DNA from: Miscanthus floridulus
Lineage: Eukaryota; Streptophyta; Magnoliopsida; Poales; Poaceae
Assembly: GCF_019320115.1 (NCBI RefSeq)
Contig: NC_089582.1
Coordinates: 116,504,637-116,568,636, forward strand
Direction: 5' to 3'
Length of the DNA stretch: 64,000 nucleotides
Within the stretch, counting starts at the first letter, position 1. Each line of letters begins with the position of its first letter. Under the pieces are notes generated by a model, which worked only from the letters and a program-made list of their open reading frames with translations, searched no databases and was not told the DNA's origin. The position numbers were made by a program, and so were the translations under genes. Shown in pieces: positions 32,219 to 44,310 of the stretch.

Positions 32219-34402
32219 GCGTGCCCATAGGGATAAACAAGCTAAGATTGAAAGAACAAAGTGGTGGAAACTGGAAGGAGAGACGTCAGAGGTATTTAGG
32301 GAAAGGGTTATCAAAGAGGGCTCTTGAAAGGAAGAAGACGACATAAACAACATGTGGGACAAGATGGCAACCAACATTCGGAAGGTAGCCTCAGAGGTGT
32401 ATGGAGTAACCAAAGGAAGGGGACGCAAGGCTAAAGATACTTGGTGGTGGAACGAGGAAGTCCAAAGGGCTATTAAGGAGAAGAAAGAATGCTATAGACG
32501 CTTGTACCATGATAGGAGTGTGGACAACATAGAGAAGTACAAGGTGGCAAAGAAGACTGCAAAGCGAGCTGTAAGTGTGGCAAAGGGTAGAGCGTACGAG
32601 GATCTTTACCAACATTTGAGTACGAAGGAATGAGAGAAGGACATTTATAGGATGGCTAGGGTTCGTTAGAGAAAGACACAGGACTTCAACCAAGTTAAGT
32701 GCATTAAGGATGAAAGGGAGCATCTCTTGGTGAAGGAGGATGAGATCCGATATCGATGGCAAGAGTATTTTGATAAATTGTTCAATGGTGAAAATATAGA
32801 CACAACCTTTTAGTTAGATGACTCTTTTGATGACACCAATAGGCACTTTGTGTGGAGAATCCAAGAATCTAAGGTTAGAGAGGTGTTGAAAAGGATGAAA
32901 AGAGGTAAGGCGATGGGACCGGATGGTATCCCAATCGAGGTGTGGAGATGCCTTGGGGACATAGCTATAGTATGGTTAACTAAGCTGTTTAACCATATTT
33001 TTCGATCGAACAAGATGCCTGATGAGTGGAGGAGAAGTATATTGGTACCGATCTACAAGAATAAAGGGGATATTCAAAGTTGTACGAATTACCGGGGAAT
33101 TAAGTTGATGAGCCATACTATGAAGCTATGGGAGAGAGTTATCGAGCATCGCTTGAGAGCAATAACGCAGGTCTCTATGAACCAATTTGGTTTCATGCCC
33201 GGAAGGTCAACCATGGAAGCCATTTTCTTAGTAAGACAAGTTATGGAGCGGTATATGGAGAAGAAGAAGGACCTACACATGGTTTTTATTGACTTGGAGA
33301 AGGCTTATGATAAAATACCAAGGAATGTTATGTGGTGGGCTTTGAACAAACATAAAGTCCCAACGAAGTACGTCGGGCTCATTAAGGACATGTACAACAA
33401 TATTGTGACTAGAGTTCAAACAAGTGAAGGAGACACGGATGACTTCCCGATTAGGATAGAACTACATCAAGGGTCAGCTTTGAGCCCTTATTTATTTGCT
33501 TTAGTGATGGATGAGGTCACAAGGGACATACAAGGGGACATCCCTTGGTGTATGCTTTTCACGGATGATGTAGTGCTAGTTGATGAAAGCCGGACAGGAG
33601 TGAATCAGAAACTAGAGTTATGGCGGGAGACTTTGGAGTCCAAAGGTTTTAGACTCAGTAGAACTAAAACTGAGTATATGAGATGTGACTTTGGCACTAC
33701 TACTCGGGAGGAGGAAGATGTTAGTTTGGAAGGTCAAGTAGTGCCTAGGAAGGATACCTTTCGATATTTAGGATTAATGCTACAGAGGGACGGGGATATT
33801 GATGAAGATGTTAGTCATAGAATCAAAGTAGGGTGAATGAAGTGGCGGCAAGCGTCTGGTGTCCTATGTGACAAAAGGGTACCACAGAAGCTAAAAGACA
33901 AGTTTTATTGGACGACAATTAGACCTGCTATGTTGTATGGTGCAGAATGTTGGCCTACGAAAAGACGACATGTTCAACAGCTAAGTGTCATGGAAATGCG
34001 TATGTTACGTTGGATTTGCGGTCATACAAGAAGGGATCGAGTTCGGAACGATGATATACGTGAGAGATTAGGGGTAGCGCCAATTGAAGAAAAGCTTGTC
34101 CAACACCGGTTGAGATGGTTTGGACATGTGCAATGGAGACCTCCAGATGTACTGGTGCGTAGTGGAATCCTAAGTCAGAATAGTAACGTGAAGAGAGGTA
34201 GAGGAAAACCGAAGTTGACTTGGGTAGAGGCAATAAAAGGAGACTTGAAAGGATGGAATATACCCAAAGACTTAGCCTTAGATAGGAGTGCTTGGAAGAT
34301 AGCTATTCACGTGCCTGAACCTTGATTGCTTTTGATGGGTTTCAACTCTAGCCTACCCCAACTTGTTTAGGACTTAAAGGCTTTGTTGTTGTTGTTGTTG
34401 AA
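32216..34402 (+). mobile_element. RTE LINE copy 1, 5'-truncated, plus strand
   Basis: Begins within the linker upstream of the RT (AHRDKQAKIERTKWWKLEG) and ends with CCCCAACTTGTTTAGGACT and a GTT repeat (34380-34402), the RTE tail. It lies inside ORF1 of the L1-like LINE, in the opposite orientation. No clear target duplication was seen. The same family as copy 2, judged by near-identical protein motifs. Confidence 0.92.
32217..34324 (+). pseudogene. RTE reverse transcriptase (copy 1), with stops
   Basis: Visible in order are DTWWWNEEVQRAIKEKKECY, RGKAMGPDGIPIEVWR, NYRGIKLMSHTMKLWERVIE, FIDLEKAYDKIPR, LHQGSALSPYLF, MLFTDDVVLVDE and IHVPEP at 34324. Five stops break the frame: at about 32328, at 32631-32633 and near 32667, 32812 and 33834. 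The catalytic motif reads FTDD (ACG at 33561-33563) where copy 2 has FADD. The endonuclease is absent. Confidence 0.9.
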
Positions 34403-36044
34403 ATATTTTGCCCACAGTCTTGTTGCTTCTGCATCCTTTGCTCTAGTCTAGACAGGTTCAACTCCTCCATTCTAATTAGAGCCATCCCTATATGTATGTT
34501 GTTATTTTGTAGATTGGGTGCAGGCTGCTGAACCTCATCCACCATCATGGCTTGCTGGACAGCATTTTCATCAAGTAATTTTGCTCCATAGGTACTGCCT
34601 GATTTATATCAATCTGTTGAATGTTCTGGTCTGACAGTGCAGCTTGACCAATCTCTAATTGCTTATTCTGATCAGGTTGCTCTTGAAGAACAGGGAAGCC
34701 ATCCTCTCCAAGTCCCACAAGCTGATCTGGATCAGGAAAGCTGTCATCATCATCCTCATTGTGTCCCATCTGCTTGTCATCATCTTCACTGCCAATTAGC
34801 TGATCCAGGGGTACCTCATCAACCATGAGGTTAACTGGTGAGTGAGGTGGAGGTGGCAAGTTGTTTAACATCTCCTGGTGAAGATCATCAGTTGCCTGTA
34901 ATAGTTTTTCTTCCACTTATTCCACATGGTTCATCATGTAGACTTCATTTTCAAGCTACAGGAGATGCTGGACCATCTCATTCTATTGCAGGTCATTGAG
35001 CTCAATGAAGTCACCATCCTGGGGTTGCACTGCCGGGTTTATGATGACTGGGTGAAGATCTCAGTTCAAAGGGGGTTGGTTCAGATCAAACTACTCCTCT
35101 ATCACAGGCAACTCATTTAGGTTCTGTACTGGCACATGCATTGGGCCCTGATCTTCTTGCATTGGTTACTCTTGGGCCTGAATCTCAGTAGGCCAAGGAT
35201 CCCATGCATCATCTTGTTGCTGCTGTTCTTGACTGTCCTGACCATTGGGCCCATTGACTGGCTATCCTAGGCCAAAGAAATCAAAAGGTAGGGGATTTTC
35301 AAGGTCAAGATCATTAGGGACTTGGTCCTCCTTAGGTGGCTCTTGCAGATTGGGTGTTGCAGCATAACTTCACATTGGATCATCCAGGATTCCACATCTA
35401 CCGTATCTGGATCAGAATAAGCTATGAACTGTGGCACTTTCTGAAGATCAGTCACTCTGGCTCTCACCAATAACCTTGACAGAAACCTTTCATCTGCTTC
35501 CTAGAGCAAAACCTTTGTAAATTCACCCACCGCACTTTAAATATGTCTCTCTGTGCAGTAGTCATTTGGTAAACCCAACAAAAATAGCCAACATTCATGA
35601 TTGAACTGAGCCCTTCTCCAATTATGTCCCTCATCATGCTTACAGACCGAGACAGTGATGTTGCTGAATGGCTACAGACTTTGATAAAATCAAGTTGTCA
35701 CGATCATAAGCATGAGTGAACTTAACTAAAGCTTGCCCCAAAGGAATGGGCTAGATATCCCTAAAAGTCACCCTTTTTTCAAACCTCAGGAAATCTCTAA
35801 TTACAGCCCGAACCACAGCGAAGTTAAGGGCGTTACTAGGTAAGGGATTGAGGGTGACAATGCCAAGGTCTTCGTTCTTAGCCAGAGGTCTCACTGGTGC
35901 CATCGCTCGCACCATGAAAACTCTATTGGGGGACATCTTGATACTCGAAGCCCTCTGGAACAAAAGGAAGTGGGTGTGGTAGAACCGTATGGAATAACAC
36001 GTTTTCAGAGGCGTTCGTCTTCCACTTGACACTAAGCACTCCAA
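34403..36044 (-). pseudogene. LINE ORF1 5' part
   Basis: Minus-strand blocks include LAKNEDLGIVTLNPLP, AVVRAVIRDFLRF, FTHAYDRDNL, KHDEGHNWRRAQFNHECWL and LLVRARVTDLQKVPQF. This is the conserved N-terminal domain of ORF1-like proteins from grass L1 elements. An acidic, Q-rich middle section follows (35270-34550). Frameshifts are present near 35935 and 35700. The stretch stops at the RTE insertion at 34403. Confidence 0.75.
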
Positions 36045-38103
36045 AAGTTAGCTACATCGGATAGTTCTGTCGAGCACACCCCACGGGAGAACTCAAATCA
36101 ATCCATGTTTACCTCCAGAATCCAATAATGAATACGAGCTTACAATACTTAGTCCATTTCATACAAAAAGTTTTTAAAAATTATTTATTACAATACCATG
36201 GTTCAGAGTGCAATAATTAAACAGCGGAATGAAAATAAACATCTAGTGATAACGATACAAGGATCCGTCTATGCCCACTAGAAGAATCCTCCACACAAGA
36301 GCTACTCCTCAAGCTGCACCTACAACAGGATAAAATAAACCCTGAGTATACAATGTACTTAAAAGACTTACTCGACTAGTGGAAATAGTTTCCCGACTTC
36401 AAGGGGTATGATAGGCAATATGGGTTTGCTGTTTTCTTTTTTTTGTGAAAAGCATTACTAGAAGTACGTCCTTAAGATCAAGTTTAATTAGCAGTCATGA
36501 TTACTTCATTAGCTAACCATTTTAGGTAAGCACATGTTCTACTTTCAAGCAAGGATTGAGCAATCAGAACCAATTTATTATCTTTCATATTACAGTTCTT
36601 ACTACGGTGCTAGACCATAGCCAAGTCGTACCGTCTCACGGAAACAGCGATTCATGAACCAATGTATCTCAGCTGGGTACCTCCACATGCTCCGTTTGTA
36701 CCCCAAGCACAAACAAGATCAAACCATTCCACTCCTGTCACGAGGTCTATGTCCCCGTCCAAACTTGGACTCTAAGCCCCTACACTTGAGGCCCGGTCTC
36801 AATATGGTGCTTAGACCTGCACCTTTCCCCGCCTCTAATCAATCGGTCTAGAAAGAGCCGGAACCCACAACAAGAGCATAACATGCCTTCTCGCTCCCAT
36901 AAGCATGTATGTGCTCAGGATAATAAGTCTATAACCTGACTACCATCCACAGTAACAAACGGTCCTCAATCGACACGAATAGGAAAAATAGTGTAACCAA
37001 GCTAATCCCTGTGGCTACGGGACATAACTCATTACACCCACCAATACCCATACCATATCCCTGCCCGGTCTCCATTTTCCTTTCATTATTTTTATCATGA
37101 GAGTAATTATAATAATCACCTATTGTGAGTAACGGTAGGTTACTCACGCTATCGAAAACCTAAACATAGCAGCTAGTCAAACCTGTACTAGTAAGACTCA
37201 TAGAATAGATATATCTATGCATGTGGTTTCCAGAAAAATCCTGCAACGTAAATGCACATCACATATATACATATAGTGATTATAAAAAATAAGGGTTATA
37301 CACCAGGGCTTACCTTGGATAGATGCGGTGTCAGCCGAGTCAGTCGGTGGTGGCTCCGAGACCTCCTCCCTCATGAGGACCTCCTCGTATTCCTCGGCGA
37401 TCTCCTCAAACTCGTGATCGCATGTGGTCACTATCTCCACCAACTCGTTTTCTACATGCATGCGATGATGATGCAACCATTTAGCATTTAGACAACAACA
37501 ACTTTTAAAATAAGAATACGCACACCAAGCTACTAAGCTAGCTCTAATAACTAAGATACTAAGCTAACTATCATCTTCATCAAGCAAAGTATTGGGTTCA
37601 ACTAACAAACCCTTAGCTTGGCAAATTAAGGATATATCTTTATTTCTACTAGTGATTTAATGTATATCGAAACAAAGAGCATTTAACTACCCAAATGCTT
37701 AGTCTATTCTAAGTCTATAAAAATTACAGTGAGCACATAATAATACAATGAAGCTACCATAAAAATTTCAGGACTAAAGCTATCACCAATTTACCACAAA
37801 AATTCCTACAATAATTAACTTAATATTATTAAGCATTCTCAAATGATTTAATAACTCCTAATATCAACACATATAAGTATGAACTAAATACACCAATAGA
37901 TAGATCATAATTTTAGGAACCTAACAAATTTTGTTTCATAATTTTTGGACACCTACATGATTTTATATTAATTACCAAAGATCAGCTCAAAAATTAAATT
38001 AGAAAACCATTTCTAATTCCTTAGAAAAAAAGGAAAAGTGAATCTCCCGCGTGGCACACACGCATGGCCCGCGCGACCCAACGCACGCTCGCGCGCTCAC
38101 GTG
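36045..38103 (-). mobile_element. Diverged gypsy LTR remnant a (minus strand)
   Basis: Shares with 48776-50057 a series of landmarks in the same order: ATTACAA...CAGCGGAA, CCCTGAGTA, AGCCAAG...CGATTC, a GATCGACAC-like block and C(G/C)CGGTCTCCATTT. It is cut at 38103 by the LARD-like element and probably resumes at 48301-48443. No coding sequence. Confidence 0.5.
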
Positions 38104-41100
38104 TGTAACACCCTAAAATTTGCCTCTTTTAAAATAGAGTTAAAATGATTTATTTATGAATTTTGTGCACATGAAATATAGGAAAATAAAAGTTTTCATT
38201 AATTTAAAATACATTATAAGGTAGTAACATGTGTGAGCATACATGCTGTTGCATCTTATTTATTGTGATGGATGGTGTGGATCCAAAACTCCGAAGTAAA
38301 TTGGAATGTTTTTGAAAAGAGTTTGAAAATGGCTTTGAAATAAAAGAAAGAAAAGAAAAGAAAATTAGGAAATAAAAGAATATAAAAAGTTGTATAAATT
38401 ATTTTTGAAAACTTACTAAAACTTTCTCACTTTTATTGGAATTGAAGAGTATGTTCAAACTCTATTTGAATTTGCATTTGGTTTACATTTGAATTTGGAT
38501 TGGAAAACTAAAAATAGAAAAGGAATTAGAAAAAGAAGAAAAAAAACCCTCTCTCTCATTTTTGGCCCGAAGGCCCACTGTTTTTTTCCTGGCCCGCTCC
38601 TCCCTTCTCTTTTTCCACGCGCTCGGTCTGCTCCGCTGGCCCAGCTCGCGCGCCTTCCTCCTTCCCACCTCAGCTCAGCCCAGCCTTTCTCCCTTCCTCT
38701 AGCCCGCAGCTGCGCCTTCTCTTCCGCCCGCGGCCCAGCTTCCCCGTGCCCACTGCGCCACTCGCCAGCGTGGCCCGCATCAGCGCCGCGGCCCAGCCCC
38801 GCACCCCGCTTCGCTTTAGCCTTTAGCACCCGCCACTCTGCTTCCCTTTCTACTGCTGCGCTACTAGCCCCGCCAGTCAGCTGGCCCCACTCGTCAGTGC
38901 GCGCCCGCACGCACTTCTCTTCTCCCCGCAGCGACGCTGGCCCCGTCTGTCAGCCGCCCGTCGTCCCCTTCCTTTTCTTCCCCTGCTCTTTCCTTCCGAC
39001 GCCCACCAATGGCGCTGCCAAGTTTGGCAAGCCGCCGCTCCCGTGCCTACTTGGAAAGCGCCAAGATCTCGCCCGAGTGCCCCGCTCCCCTTCCATCCAC
39101 CACACCCGCCCGCCTATAAAGCCGAGCTGAGCCCCGTCTTCTCCCTTTCCCCTCCACGGTCAAGCTCAGTCGCAGCCGCCGCCGGTGAAATCCCCCTCCC
39201 CGAGCACTAACCCCATCACCGAAGCCACCCGAGGCCTCACCGTAGGTACCCCTAATTTCTCAAATTGGCTTTGTTTCGCCCAGATCTCACCTCACCCGCA
39301 CCTCCCTCTCTCTCTAGCCGTCGCCGCCGTCGATGACCTACTTTCGGAGCTCTTCCGGACACCACGAACGCCTCCATAGAACCCGCGGTGAGCCCCTTGA
39401 CCTTCCCATCCCATCGGCCTTGAGTTTAGTGCCCTGGAGCATTGCTTAGGGGAGCTTCCGTTCATCCTAGCCATGGCGCCGCCGTGGGAGCCCTTGTCCT
39501 GAAGTGCTTCCTGTCCTTGTTTTGCGTCCCGTTCAGTTTGTGAGACCTCGTGCTACGCATAGGTGCCCTCGGCTCGGTCTGGGGTGGCCGGAATCACCGT
39601 ACCGGTGATCACCGACGAGCTCGGGCCATCGGCAACAATGGCGCCGCCGTCCTGTGCTTCTTCCCCGGCGACCTGCTGCCCACGTACACGCCTGCATCGT
39701 CAGATCTGACGTGGACGGCCACGATAAGCCCGTACCTCTTCGCTGTGTTACCGGTCCACCGGGACTTGTGGACTCGGTCCACGCCGCCAGGTCAGCAGCG
39801 CCCACACCACGTGGTGCACCGAGCCAATCACATGCGCCCATGTGTTTGCCCAGTCAGCAGCCCCAGTCAACCACGGTCAGCCATGCCAGTTTTACATAAT
39901 AGCCCCCCTGTTTTTGGTGAATTAACCCGCAATCTAACTCAGTTCAAAATAATTATTTTTAGCCCTGTTTTTATTCGGTTAGGCCCCTGTATTTTCCAGA
40001 ATTAGTGTGCCCAGTCCAAAGTACATTTAAATTCAGATTTTAATTGTTTTAATTCAAACTTGAGTTCAAATATTTACAGGAATGCCACTGGATCTTATTT
40101 TATGCGTAACTTTTGCGTTTTAAGTCCGATTTGACCCGTTCAAATTGCGTTAGGACCGTGTTTACGTTTTCTACATGATTATACAACTGTTAGACATGTT
40201 TTCAACACTTGAAATTCATGAGTAGATTTAATCTATTATTTAATTAAAGCAAAACTAGTTTAAATCGTAACCTATTCATTCTAACTCCGAAATAGTCCGT
40301 TTAAGTTGCGTTTGTTTCATAACGACGAGATCTACGCGTTAGCAATAGTGTTTACTATATTGATATTTCTAAAATAATGTGGTTTAAATCATATCTTGAT
40401 TAATGATTATGCAACTAGGTTTTATATATAAAATATGATTTGATTTACTTTTGTTTTATAATTTAAATCTAAAATTGACTTAAATCAATCCATATTGTTT
40501 ATAAAATATCTTTTGTACATGAATTCATTTGGTTAACATAAATGAAGCCTATAGTTTATTTTTCCACGTATAAGGCAAATCTCTCGGTAGTTGTAACTTT
40601 TCAACCATAGCTTCGATTAGCGTGCCTCTCGCGACTATGTGTTCGTAGTGATGCGTAGAATCGTATATCAATCTCTTTTACTTAATTTTTCTATGATTGG
40701 TGTACTGTTCTGATATAGATGCAACTGTATGCTATGCATGTATGTGTATGGATGTTTGTATGGTGTTCTACGATTGTCCAGTCGATGAGATACACGTGGT
40801 GATCCAGAAGAAGAAAGACATCAAAGAATAAAGCTTACTGAAGGATCGGTGTGTGAGGCAAGTATAGCATGGGACTATCCTTGTTACCTATTCACATTTA
40901 AACACTTAATTCATATTGCATGTGTCTACCTTGGTAACTGTAGTAAATTCCCTAGCTAATTGATATCCTGAATTCCTTGACACCTTTGGGTAATTGCATT
41001 GGGATAGTTTTTGCTAGTGCTTAACTAAACCATGATCTTGTAACTTGACTAATGATATATGCAATAAACATTAAAACATAACTTTTTAGTAACATGGAAC

Positions 41101-42074
41101 CAGTGGACTGGAGTGTTTATATGCTTCAGATTCCTCTCCCTAAGGACTTATCTGTAAGCGATCATCCGAGACTTACAGTACAGCTGTGAGGGCCATATGG
41201 CTCTGGCTTTAGCTCAGTATGAGGATCTTTTCTAGCTTGTTAGTGGTTACCTTTCAGGCGCGGGGTATGTTTCCTTTGCTGCTAGGAAGTGTGTACCATG
41301 CTGCGATGCCCATGCTTGCCACTCCTAGAGATGGGCCACATACGCATGGTGGCCCTAACATGTTAGACGAATTCTTTAAAAAGCTTTATAGTGAACCCTG
41401 CCAACCTTCCTTGGAAGTGGGTCAAGAGAATGGCTACCTCGGGCAAAAGGGTAAATCACAATTCACAGTGAACGTGTACAAACTCTACAGAGTATAAAAC
41501 TATTATAACAGCCGTGCTCACGAACACGAGCGGCCTTAGACCCTTATGAAATAGAGATGATCACTAATGGATAATGATGATGCTAATAATTGATTATTTA
41601 TGCTATGCATTATTCATGTTTACTTGATCATGAGTTTATGGGCTTATGGATAAACTTGTTGCCAACCAATTGCTAAAAAGATGATCTATTAAAGCTAATC
41701 ACAGTTAAACCAGTGTTAACCTTTTTGAGCCTCATGAACCCCATGATATAATTATTAAGTACGACATGTACTTACGCTTGCTTTATTTTTCTATACATTG
41801 GATAAAAATCCCGGATGGGTACCAGATTGCTGGTTTGGAGGAGTTAGGCTTGTGGTCAACCAGTCAGTCGTCCCTGTGGATTTTGGAGTCTTCGCCAGAA
41901 GATCAGAGTCAACTTTCCACTATCTTTACTCTAAGGTTATTTTCTTTTACTAATATGTTATGTAATAAGTATTGTCTCTTGATATTATCTTTATTTGTGG
42001 CTATATGTGAGATTTGACTTCCTGGGCTCACATATAGAGTGTATCTGGTTTTGTCTTTAAAACCGGGTGCTACA
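38104..42074 (+). repeat. 5' LTR of the LARD-like element, 3971 bp
   Basis: Matches 44311-48300 closely along its whole length. The 19-bp length difference is explained by a 16-bp segment (GTTTCACCATAGCCGA, present only in the right copy after CTCACCGT) and one extra AAG triplet. The LTR has a GC-rich block (38560-39860) preceded and followed by AT-rich DNA. Open frames inside it are shared by both copies simply because the LTRs are recent duplicates. Confidence 0.96.
39115..39120 (+). promoter_or_regulatory. TATA box in the 5' LTR
   Basis: CCTATAAAGCC sits just upstream of a CT-rich stretch typical of plant transcription starts. The identical box is at 45322-45327 in the other LTR. Confidence 0.65.
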
Positions 42075-42076
42075 AA

Positions 42077-42088
42077 TTGGTATCAGAG
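42077..42088 (+). other. Primer-binding site (tRNA-Met type)
   Basis: Three bases inside the 5' LTR is TTGGTATCAGAGCAATG, the standard complement of the plant initiator tRNA-Met 3' end. Confidence 0.95.
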
Positions 42089-44290
42089 CAATGCTGACTG
42101 TAAGACGCAAGTCTAGATAGAACTGGACGTTTTAGCATGCTTTTATCTTGCTTAGTTCTTGTTTTCTCTCCAACCTTGCTATTTGCTAAAATTTATGCTC
42201 ACTTCCGCCTCTGTCTGTTATGAAAACTTTGTCTCTATTCTCAATCCTCTATCTTTGTCTATATAGATGGAATGTAATGAGATAGCTGCCAACATCAGAG
42301 ATCAGGAGGACTAAGCTATGTTGCCCTTGACTGCATTCAACAAGGAGAAGCTTGTAGCTATGCAACAACAAGCACCAGAAGGAATGACTCAACCTAAGAG
42401 TTTTCAATAGTGCTTGCCACAAGGTCAAACCAACATACCAAAGGGACCAGTGAAGGGACAAGTAATAGAAGCTTGGAAGAATATGAAGTCTAATGAAGAT
42501 ATTGGAAGTTTCTTAAGCTAAGGTTACTCTAGTCTTTCCACATGAGGTATGTATAGATGGGTGGACAATTACCTACATGGAGTTTCAACCCCGAAAGATC
42601 AAGCGAGCTAAAAAGTGGTCTAGTCAAATAAAGATGAATTTACAGAGTCAGCATGCTAACAATACTCTAAGCAACAATTCTGTGGAGTATGACATCACAA
42701 AAGATCTAGCTAAGAGGAAGTGTTATCATTGCCAGCAAGGACACTGTGTTAAATCTTGCCCACAGAAGAATCACCAATTATGCCATGGAGGTAGCCAGAG
42801 TGTCAATACAGGACTACCACCAGCAAGTGATGGTGACACACAATACAAAGGAAGCCCATGATGAAATTGATGTAGTGGATGACGTGTCACTCCCATGCGA
42901 GAGATGTCATTGCAATCATGCCATTTTTAAGAATTAGGAATTTGTGCCCCTTTATGTAATAAAAACGATAGTATCGCAAGTTGAGTCGATAATTGAGTTG
43001 TGCATCTTTAGTGTCTTGTTGAATTGTTATTTTGTTTATGCTTGTTTTGCATCTTTGTAATGATTGCAATGATCTTGTTGGGTGTTCCCGCAATTTCATT
43101 TAGTTTATAGGCTTAAGATATAAGGATTAATGAAATAAATAGTTGGGTTACGGTTTTCTTCTATTTTTCCTATCCCGTCTTCGGAGCTGTCTGTCTTTAT
43201 CGATTCATATCTCTAATTTTGGATGGTCAAAAACCCTGAGGAAATCCTGAGCAACAGTAGACTTCAATCACAAGACGATGCAAGCTATACTTTGGTGTCC
43301 CCTAGTTTGTCTCATCTTAAGGGGGTAGCCAAGTTGAAGAATTGGTAAGATGAAGTATCATACGTTCGAGTTTGCACAGCAGAAATCAGAGTGCGTAGCA
43401 GAAGCGTGGTGGTACTCAAGGATGTAAGAGAGAACTCAGAGTTTCAATGAGTTTTGGTTAGAAGTCCAAGAAAGTTTTATCCAAGATTATCAAGATTTTG
43501 GTAGAGCTACTGGAGAAGCTTTTAAGTTAGTTTAGATCAGAAAACCTCAGTCAAGTATTTGAAGAAATCCAAGAAGAGGTTAACGTAAAACCTAAGTATT
43601 AGCTTTGTTAGATCAGGATGAGAGCTTTGTATCTACAATAATGCATCTTGTGAAGGTGTAGGATGTGTTCTTATGTGCGTGAGTTGAACTAACATGTTAT
43701 CTAGAGCTATCCATTATAGAGCATTGAAGTACCATCTTCTTGAGAGTAAAAGTGACATCTAGGAGGATCATAAGAGTATATAGGACATCTTCACCAAGTT
43801 AGTCTTTGAGCTTGTGATAACCTCATTGGAATGAGATTAATTGTGACTTGGAAAAGTGCTATCACTTCGAGAAGCAAAGTCATGGCCGATGCCCTTAGCA
43901 ATGGAGAATTGTGCTAAGAGGGTTCGAGTGATACTAAGGATTAAGAGTTGTATTCCTAGTTCAAGCAACTTCACTAGGATCATTAATGTTTTGAAGATTA
44001 GTGGTAGATTCTCTTTTGGACCAAGAATATAAGGAAGCCTTGTTGAAAGGTGAACATGAACATATGAAGAGAATTATGGCCTAGTGATTAGGGTTACCTT
44101 AGAGTTGTTCAAGGTACCTGTTAAAATTTTGGAATTAGTTAGGCAAATTACTTGGAGTAAGGGCAACAAGTATGCAAAGTAAAGTGGATCTTTATCAAGA
44201 CAATGGAACTGCACGAGAAAGCAAAGAAGAATCCACGGATGGAGTATTCCCATATCTTAGTCAACGTCTTCCGAATCTCGAGGACAAGAT
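42089..44290 (+). other. Internal region of the LARD-like element, almost no coding capacity
   Basis: Apart from the gag fragment at 42577-42861, the interior has stops in all frames and no pol motifs. TCATCTTAAGGGGGTAG at 43312-43328 repeats exactly the sequence adjoining the true polypurine tract (44291-44307). Confidence 0.7.
42577..42861 (+). pseudogene. gag fragment with degenerate zinc knuckle
   Basis: A 94-codon open stretch contains KRKCYHCQQGHCVKSCPQK. The Cys/His spacing is C-x2-C-x3-H-x4-C, one residue short of the canonical C-x2-C-x4-H-x4-C knuckle, so nucleic-acid binding is doubtful. No capsid domain precedes it, and it is followed by non-coding DNA. It is the only gag trace in the element. 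Confidence 0.6.
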
Positions 44291-44296
44291 TCATCT

Positions 44297-44308
44297 TAAG
44301 GGGGTAGA
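44297..44308 (+). other. Polypurine tract of the LARD-like element
   Basis: TTAAGGGGGTAGAA lies immediately before the 3' LTR start TGTAACACCC at 44311, the usual place and composition for plus-strand priming. Confidence 0.85.
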
Positions 44309-44310
44309 AT

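Larger units (their letters stand above)
26236..36050 (-). mobile_element. L1-like LINE, interrupted by two RTE LINEs
   Basis: Read on the minus strand the order is an ORF1-like nucleic-acid-binding protein, AP endonuclease, reverse transcriptase with YADD, zf-RVT tail, 3' UTR and a nine-base A tail (T-run 26236-26244). Without the two RTE insertions it is about 6.4 kb, normal for plant L1-like elements. Both ORFs are scattered with stops and frame changes. The 5' end near 36050 abuts LTR-like sequence. A target duplication was not found. Confidence 0.88.

Noticed and set aside
32100..34420. A target duplication for RTE copy 1 (GGCAAATTTTC near 32205 against GAAATATTTTGCCC near 34403)
   Set aside because: The similarity is inverted rather than direct and only about ten bases long, so it is not a target-site duplication.
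38455..39130. Long ORFs on both strands in the GC-rich part of the LTR (also 44848-45337)
   Set aside because: Pro, Ser, Ala and Arg-rich translations typical of GC-rich non-coding DNA; no motifs, and the TATA box lies within the region.
39550..40005. A 151-codon ORF present in both LTRs of the LARD-like element (also 45773-46228)
   Set aside because: Its conservation is explained by recent LTR duplication. It lies in a GC-rich leader, has no recognisable domain and overlaps an open frame on the other strand.
42077..42094. Possible tRNA-related sequence TGGTATCAGAGC
   Set aside because: It is the retrotransposon primer-binding site; no cloverleaf surrounds it.
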